In this document: in pieces, positions 61,177-64,000 of the stretch
Layout: each line of letters opens with the position of its first letter
Numbering within the stretch: position 1 is the first letter of the stretch
Assembly: GCA_016196065.1 (NCBI GenBank)
Contig: JACPYL010000027.1
Location: forward strand, 1-64,000
Reading direction: 5' to 3'
DNA: 64,000 bases
Origin: Acidobacteriota bacterium
Lineage (GTDB): Bacteria; Acidobacteriota; Terriglobia; Terriglobales; Acidobacteriaceae
Notes under the pieces: model-generated
The model's database searches: none
What the model saw: only the letters and a program-made list of their open reading frames with translations
Told to the model about the DNA's origin: nothing
Made by a program: the position numbers and the translations under genes

Positions 61177-61340
61177 TTGGGTGGCGCAGCGGTTCACCGC
61201 TGCGATGGAAAGACTCACCTGACGGCTTCAGCCGCCGAGGCCTCATTTAGCTCCGATGTCCGGGTGTTCTCTTGAGGGGCTGAAGCCCCACTCAAGAGGC
61301 GATTGCAACCGCAGCGGTGAACCGCTGCGTCACCCAAAAG
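61177..61340. repeat. Modular stem-loop repeat (family B, full copy)
   Basis: A 164-bp element with ends TTGGGTGGCGCAGCGGTTCA and ACCGCTGCGTCACCCAAAAG, internal GACGGCTTCAGCCGCC and GGGGCTGAAGCCCC palindromes. It lies upstream of the riboswitch; the flanks 60986-61176 and 61341-61390 hold nothing recognisable apart from leader sequence. Confidence 0.8.
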
Positions 61341-61390
61341 CCAGAGCCGCGTGACCTCCGTGGCTGTCACAATGCAAACATCCGGCCCAT

Positions 61391-62143
61391 TCACTTCTTC
61401 CAGATCGGAAATTCATCCGATCCCACCCGCGCCACGTTTTCTTCGGCGAACCGGGTCACCCGCTCCAGCGACGATTGCAGTTGGGCATGGTAGTCGCGGA
61501 TCGCCGCTTCGTCTGCGTCGGAAGGAACGAGAGTCCTTTTGCTGAAGCGGACCAGCGCTTTGGAAAACGGTTTCGGGATCACGAGTTCGTCCCATGTATC
61601 GAGGACCCATGCACCGCTCACCGCGACGTAGAAACTCATCATGGGGCGTCCAGTCGCCTTCGCGAGCGCCACTGGTCCCAGTTTGGCAACATACTTCGGA
61701 CCGCGCGGCCCGTCGATCGTGAGCGCGACCGCAGCGCCGCGCTCGATCTCGCTTCTCATGCCAACCAGGGCTGCAACACCACCGCGGCTGCTCGAGCCCC
61801 GCACAGCGGTGAATCCCAGGCGCTCGATAATGCGCGCAATGTATTCGCCGTCAAAACTGCGGCTCGCCATGCCAACCAAGCCGCTATTGCGGTAGATCCA
61901 CGAAGCCGCCAGAACCGAGCGATGCCAGAAAGAATAGATGGCAGGTTTTTCGAAGGGCGCGTTGGGCGGCAGTGTTTCGTCTTCCCAGGAAATGGACCAG
62001 CGCAGAGTGCAACCGATCAGCGTGATCACGAGATACCCGGCCCAGCTGATGAGCCAGAGCAGGATTCGTTCACGAAAAGAAAAATCGCGAGTTTTCGAAT
62101 TTGATTGATGCGATGGCTCGGCCGCGACAGGAGAAGAACTCAC
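61391..62143 (-). CDS. Lysophospholipid/lipid A-type acyltransferase (DUF374)
   Basis: A 250-aa membrane-bound acyltransferase. One transmembrane helix near ~28-48 (ILLWLISWAGYLVITLIGCT), then the LPLAT fold with IYSFWHRSVLAASW (the H-x5-D-like block in DUF374 form), SFDGEYIARIIERLGFTAVR, GSSSRGGVAALVGM and TIDGPRGPKYVAK, the family motifs. It transfers an acyl chain, most likely to lipid A or another envelope lipid. Ends in a basic tail. No adjacent lipid A gene. Confidence 0.9.
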   Translation of the reverse strand: MSSSPVAAEPSHQSNSKTRDFSFRERILLWLISWAGYLVITLIGCTLRWSISWEDETLPPNAPFEKPAIYSFWHRSVLAASWIYRNSGLVGMASRSFDGEYIARIIERLGFTAVRGSSSRGGVAALVGMRSEIERGAAVALTIDGPRGPKYVAKLGPVALAKATGRPMMSFYVAVSGAWVLDTWDELVIPKPFSKALVRFSKRTLVPSDADEAAIRDYHAQLQSSLERVTRFAEENVARVGSDEFPIWKK

Positions 62144-62185
62144 GCGAGTATTTTAGTCGCGAATTGAGGAAAGGCGGGGAAGAAG

Positions 62186-62266
62186 GTGTCAGGTGTCAGG
62201 TCCCAGGAAGACAGCCGGGCACAATTGGCATTTCCTGAAACCTGACACCTGAGACCTAAGACCTGT
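62186..62266. repeat. Inverted pair of heptamer arrays (CCTGACA type)
   Basis: Left units TCAGGTG, TCAGGTC and right units CCTGAAA, CCTGACA, CCTGAGA, CCTAAGA, inverse to each other. The right array ends 5 bp before the stop codon of the PilZ gene. Confidence 0.8.
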
Positions 62267-62270
62267 CTTG

Positions 62271-62987
62271 TTACGACTCCAGATACGCCACGACCCAATC
62301 TTTCAGTCGACGGCGCCGCTCATCCGCGGGATCGAATCGAAGCCCGACAGTCTTGTTCGGCTTCTTCCAGCTGACATGCGCTCGCAAGTGGATGCGCGGC
62401 AGCGTCAGCAGCGAGAAGGACACTTCCACCAACTGACCTACATCCAGCGTGGCGGTACCTTTCACGGACATGCCGCCTGCACTGATTTCCTGGCTGGTTA
62501 CCATCACCTTCGAGTTGTCTCCCAAGATCACGGAGACCTCGGTCATTACGGGGATGCGAGCGTAGCGCCGGAATTCATGCAGGACCAGCGGACGAGTCGA
62601 GCGCATCAGCTTCAGAGTCGCCGACCGTTCCAGCGGTTCGTGGAAGAATGCGTTGATGCAGTGCTTGGAATATCGCAACGCATCCTGCGAAGTCCCACCC
62701 ACGCCGTAAATCACCAGGCGGCTGTTGGAGGCGGAACTGCGCGCCCGTTCAATGATGTGGCCGACCGACTCTCCCATGGGCAGCACGCAGGCATCGAACT
62801 TCTGCCGGTGGAGGCGGTCCTGGTCGGCATCGGAAATGGGCACGGTATCGATACCAAACTGGCGGAAACACTCCGCCAACAGGGTGGCCGTGGGCTGAGG
62901 CAAGTTGTACAAAGCGACCTGCGCGTTGACTTTGCGGAGAACATGCGCAGGAACGGGGGCAGGGGAGGCGCCAAATGTATTCTTCAT
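62271..62987 (-). CDS. PilZ-domain protein
   Basis: A 238-aa cytoplasmic protein. The N-terminal ~120 residues form a receiver-like or Rossmann-like domain without clear phosphorylation Asp (LVIYGVGGTSQDALRYSKHC). The C-terminal PilZ domain has the RxxxR block FRRYARIPV and the EISAGGMSV segment (the D/NxSxxG position), enough for c-di-GMP binding by family rules. It probably signals motility or surface changes; no neighbouring motility gene. Confidence 0.85.
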   Translation of the reverse strand: MKNTFGASPAPVPAHVLRKVNAQVALYNLPQPTATLLAECFRQFGIDTVPISDADQDRLHRQKFDACVLPMGESVGHIIERARSSASNSRLVIYGVGGTSQDALRYSKHCINAFFHEPLERSATLKLMRSTRPLVLHEFRRYARIPVMTEVSVILGDNSKVMVTSQEISAGGMSVKGTATLDVGQLVEVSFSLLTLPRIHLRAHVSWKKPNKTVGLRFDPADERRRRLKDWVVAYLES

Positions 62988-63214
62988 GAGTCCCAGGGGG
63001 CTGAGCTCCTAAAAGTCCATTCTGACGGGCGGTTTGAAGGATGGCTAGGTTTCGAAGGGCCTAGGGGAATGCCCGCCGGAGGGCAGGTTACCGTATCGCC
63101 CCATTGGCCCTCCCGACACCATCTTTCGTGCTGTTTGCCTGTGTAGAACACCAGGTCCTCCACCTCCATCAGGTAAGATGTTGAGATTCTCTTACGGCTT
63201 GGCTGTGGTATCCC

Positions 63215-64000
63215 ATGATCACACTGCAGGACATCCATTCGGCCCTCGGCCGGATACGCAATTCAATCTACCTCTCTCCCTGTGCGCGCTCGGAGACCTT
63301 TTCGCAATCAACCGGGAATCATGTCTATCTGAAGCTCGACAACCTGCAGCGGACGGGCGCTTTCAAGGAACGTGGAGCATTAAACAAACTCCTCTTGTTG
63401 AATGCGGAAGAACGCGCGCACGGCGTGATTGCGGCCTCGGCCGGCAACCATGCGCAAGGCGTGGCCTACCATGCCGGAAAGCTCGGCATCCGGGCGCAGA
63501 TATGCATGCCGCTGACGACGCCGCTGATTAAAGTGTCGGCCACGCGCGGCTACGGCGCCGATGTTGTCCTGCATGGCGCCAACTACGACGAGGCCTTCGA
63601 GGAAGCGCTCCGCCGCAGCAACGCGGAGAACATCACCTTCGTTCATGCGTTCAACGATGATGCAGTCATCGCGGGACAAGGCACGATCGGCCTGGAATTG
63701 ATGCAGCAACATCCCGATCTGGAAGCCGTCGTGGTCCCGATTGGCGGCGGAGGCTTGATTGGCGGTATCGCGTGCGCGTTGAAAGAAACCAATCCTAAGA
63801 TTCAGGTTTTCGGCGTGCAGCCTTCGCGGCTGCCGTCCATGAAAGTTGCGGTCGCCGAAGGCAAGCCGGTGACCTTGAACGCGGCCTCAACCATCGCCGA
63901 CGGCATCGCCGTGCGCCGTGCTGGAGAACGTACGCTGCCACTCGTCCAGAAATACGTGGACGACATCGTCACCGTAGAAGAAGAAGAAATCGCCAACGCG
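63215..64000 (+). CDS. ilvA: Threonine ammonia-lyase (partial, runs off the window)
   Basis: The first 262 residues of a PLP-dependent threonine/serine dehydratase. PLP-lysine motif RTGAFKERGA (Lys), ASAGNHAQGVAYHA, and phosphate-binding glycine loop VPIGGGGLIGGI are all present. It deaminates threonine to 2-oxobutanoate for isoleucine synthesis (or catabolic threonine breakdown). The frame is open to the last base of the window, so the C-terminal regulatory (ACT) part cannot be seen. ATG 63215; no strong ribosome site. Confidence 0.92.
   Translation, partial: MITLQDIHSALGRIRNSIYLSPCARSETFSQSTGNHVYLKLDNLQRTGAFKERGALNKLLLLNAEERAHGVIAASAGNHAQGVAYHAGKLGIRAQICMPLTTPLIKVSATRGYGADVVLHGANYDEAFEEALRRSNAENITFVHAFNDDAVIAGQGTIGLELMQQHPDLEAVVVPIGGGGLIGGIACALKETNPKIQVFGVQPSRLPSMKVAVAEGKPVTLNAASTIADGIAVRRAGERTLPLVQKYVDDIVTVEEEEIANA

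Overview
The window looks like the chromosome of an acidobacterium (Acidobacteriota, Terriglobia-like). This is inferred from gene content, because the 16S fragment is too short to place it. The supporting features are two secreted M13 peptidases and an M3 peptidase, a CadC-type winged-helix/TPR regulator, many secreted beta-propeller and beta-helix proteins, a TonB receptor with an N-terminal carboxypeptidase-regulatory-like domain, GC-rich coding DNA and several families of dispersed palindromic repeats.

Layout. 1-4250: the end of an rRNA operon (16S 3' end, tRNA-Ala, tRNA-Ile, 23S, 5S, terminator), followed by a GC-palindrome repeat element and a fragment of a second 5S gene. 4321-5100: a DIP1984-family gene whose 3' end overlaps a candidate tRNA-like RNA. 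5130-20918: chromosomal genes (regulator, secreted amidohydrolase, M13 peptidase, propeller, NagX-like acyltransferase, Tat-exported aldo/keto reductase, large beta-helix protein, 2-oxoacid dehydrogenase E2). 20979-34949: an accessory region. It has a leftward operon under a divergent S24-type repressor. The operon encodes a small protein, a zinc ribbon, a sigma-like protein, a dual-specificity phosphatase, a signal-peptide-bearing phage-tail-fibre-like protein, a chimeric beta-helix protein, a lipoprotein and small membrane proteins. Two IS1595-family transposons carrying membrane-protein cargo have inserted into it, each with a readable 8-bp target duplication. 35132-44581: an ECF sigma/anti-sigma pair divergent from a metallophosphoesterase-cupredoxin-DUF2231 cluster, then DUF4097, M13 and M3 peptidase genes. 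44771-64000: amidase, permease, esterase, O6-alkylguanine methyltransferase, OmpA, sugar dehydrogenase-like lipoprotein, dGTPase, cysteine dioxygenase, queA, class II aldolase, a BtuB-type receptor behind a cobalamin riboswitch, acyltransferase, PilZ protein and a truncated ilvA.

How parts work together. The accessory region reads as a phage-derived but incomplete module. A CI-like repressor faces a leftward promoter, intrinsic terminators lie between genes (one inside the first codons of the fibre gene), and the fibre, beta-helix, lipoprotein and holin-sized products are built for export or the envelope. No integrase, terminase, portal, capsid or tail-tube gene is visible. The two transposons share TIR sequence, compact design, a small Lys-rich protein and one or two membrane-anchored cargo proteins.

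Intergenic space is rich in repeats: heptamer arrays at gene 3' ends, two kinds of stem-loop modular element, and a GC-palindrome element with inverted ends. The strongest candidates for undescribed biology are the DIP1984/tRNA-like RNA pair, the cargo-bearing IS1595 elements and the secreted-fibre module.
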